This document shows, in pieces, positions 63,697 through 64,000 of a stretch of 64,000 bases of DNA. Under the pieces are notes generated by a model. That model was not told the DNA's origin and did not search any database. It worked only from the letters and a program-made list of their open reading frames with translations. The translations under genes and the position numbers were made by a program. Location: positions 1-64,000 of the forward strand of contig CAKZRP010000061.1 of the NCBI GenBank assembly GCA_937146765.1, given 5' to 3'. Every line of letters starts with the position of its first letter. Positions within the stretch are counted from its first letter, which is position 1. This DNA is from an uncultured Paracoccaceae bacterium (lineage in GTDB: Bacteria; Pseudomonadota; Alphaproteobacteria; Rhodobacterales; Rhodobacteraceae).

Positions 63697-64000
63697 TTAG
63701 CCCGCGCCGCGCAAAACGTCCAGAAACGCCGCGGCGAAACGTTCGGCGCGGCGCTCCCCCAGCAGGCGTTCCATGCCGCCGGCGTCATCGCTGCGCATCT
63801 GCGCCACCTTGGCCAGCATGGAGGCGGAACAGGTCAGGGGCTTGTCGGTGCCGCATTCCCCGCGCTGCAGGCGCGCCTGCACCTCGAGGAGCGTGTCGTA
63901 GATCGATCCCTGCGCACGCCCGGCCAGCTTGCGGCGCGCTGGATGCAGCGCCTCGGCCTCGCCGGTGATCACATTGAGAAACTCATCGCCGTAGCGGTCG
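63697..64000 (-). CDS. Unknown protein, C-terminal part (cut by window edge)
   Basis: The open frame runs to the window edge and encodes at least 100 residues, beginning DRYGDEFLNVITGEAEALHP on the visible side and ending VLRGAG. It looks like a soluble, helix-rich protein with three visible cysteines, but I recognise no domain. The GTG at 63972 is an internal codon; the real start lies beyond 64000. It is upstream of yaaA on the same strand, 28 bases away, and may be co-transcribed. Confidence 0.6.
   Translation of the reverse strand, partial: DRYGDEFLNVITGEAEALHPARRKLAGRAQGSIYDTLLEVQARLQRGECGTDKPLTCSASMLAKVAQMRSDDAGGMERLLGERRAERFAAAFLDVLRGAG

Overview
The window looks like chromosomal DNA from an alphaproteobacterium of the Rhodobacteraceae (Roseobacter-type). 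This is an inference from the high GC content, the set of protein families, the gpmI-envC-ctpA gene order and the many GC-rich palindromic intergenic repeats. The species is not identifiable from sequence alone. No rRNA, tRNA or CRISPR array was recognised.

Left edge (1-1170): a small graveyard of mobile DNA. It holds the end of an IS5/IS903-like element, the C-terminal fragment of an HK97-type phage portal gene, and the 3' remnant of a second IS5-family transposase. The right edge of that remnant supplies the stop codon of the first chromosomal gene. 1171-11576: a compact Wzy-type exopolysaccharide locus with genes on alternating strands. It encodes a polymerase/ligase, a Wzz-like co-polymerase, a fused WecG/TagA glycosyltransferase plus initiating sugar-phosphate transferase, a Wza-like outer-membrane lipoprotein, a Wzx-like flippase and three glycosyltransferases. 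Together these cover initiation, elongation, flipping, polymerisation and export.

11824-18583 (minus): a tightly coupled MoxR ATPase / DUF58 / BatA-DUF4159 / large membrane vWA-like operon, probably acting at the cell envelope. 18.6-30 kb: housekeeping and stress genes, including a DUF1285 protein, a hydroxypyruvate-isomerase-like enzyme, DNA polymerase I, a flavodoxin-like protein, a zinc-finger protein, an orphan ABC ATPase with a GNAT gene, a DUF1203 protein, and an SOS-type DnaE2 polymerase that lacks its C-terminal OB-fold region and has no imuAB beside it. 30-36.5 kb: gpmI-envC-ctpA, ada, and two lineage-specific genes.

36.7-47.7 kb: a lipoprotein, then a remarkable 1016-residue ABC-exporter-like protein. 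Its nucleotide-binding domain has lost Walker A, carries a long insertion and ends in a cyclic-nucleotide-binding fold. A CPBP membrane protease, accD, folC, a DeoR-type regulator, zapE and an MFS transporter follow. 47.8-51.2 kb: a minus-strand operon (alpha/beta hydrolase, ornithine cyclodeaminase-like, HAD, EamA transporter) preceded by about 780 bp of noncoding DNA with a 10-copy GACAGA hexamer repeat and several strong palindromes. 52-60.5 kb: an alpha-2-macroglobulin / PBP1C / exported hydratase-like operon joined by ATGA overlaps. 60.6-64 kb: a soluble hybrid histidine kinase, yaaA and a partial unknown gene.

The most unusual items are the pseudo-ABC/cNMP protein, the signal-peptide-bearing 2-keto-4-pentenoate-hydratase homologue coupled to pbpC, the truncated DnaE2, and a family of dispersed repeats with shared ends at about 23.8, 29.8 and 42.9 kb.
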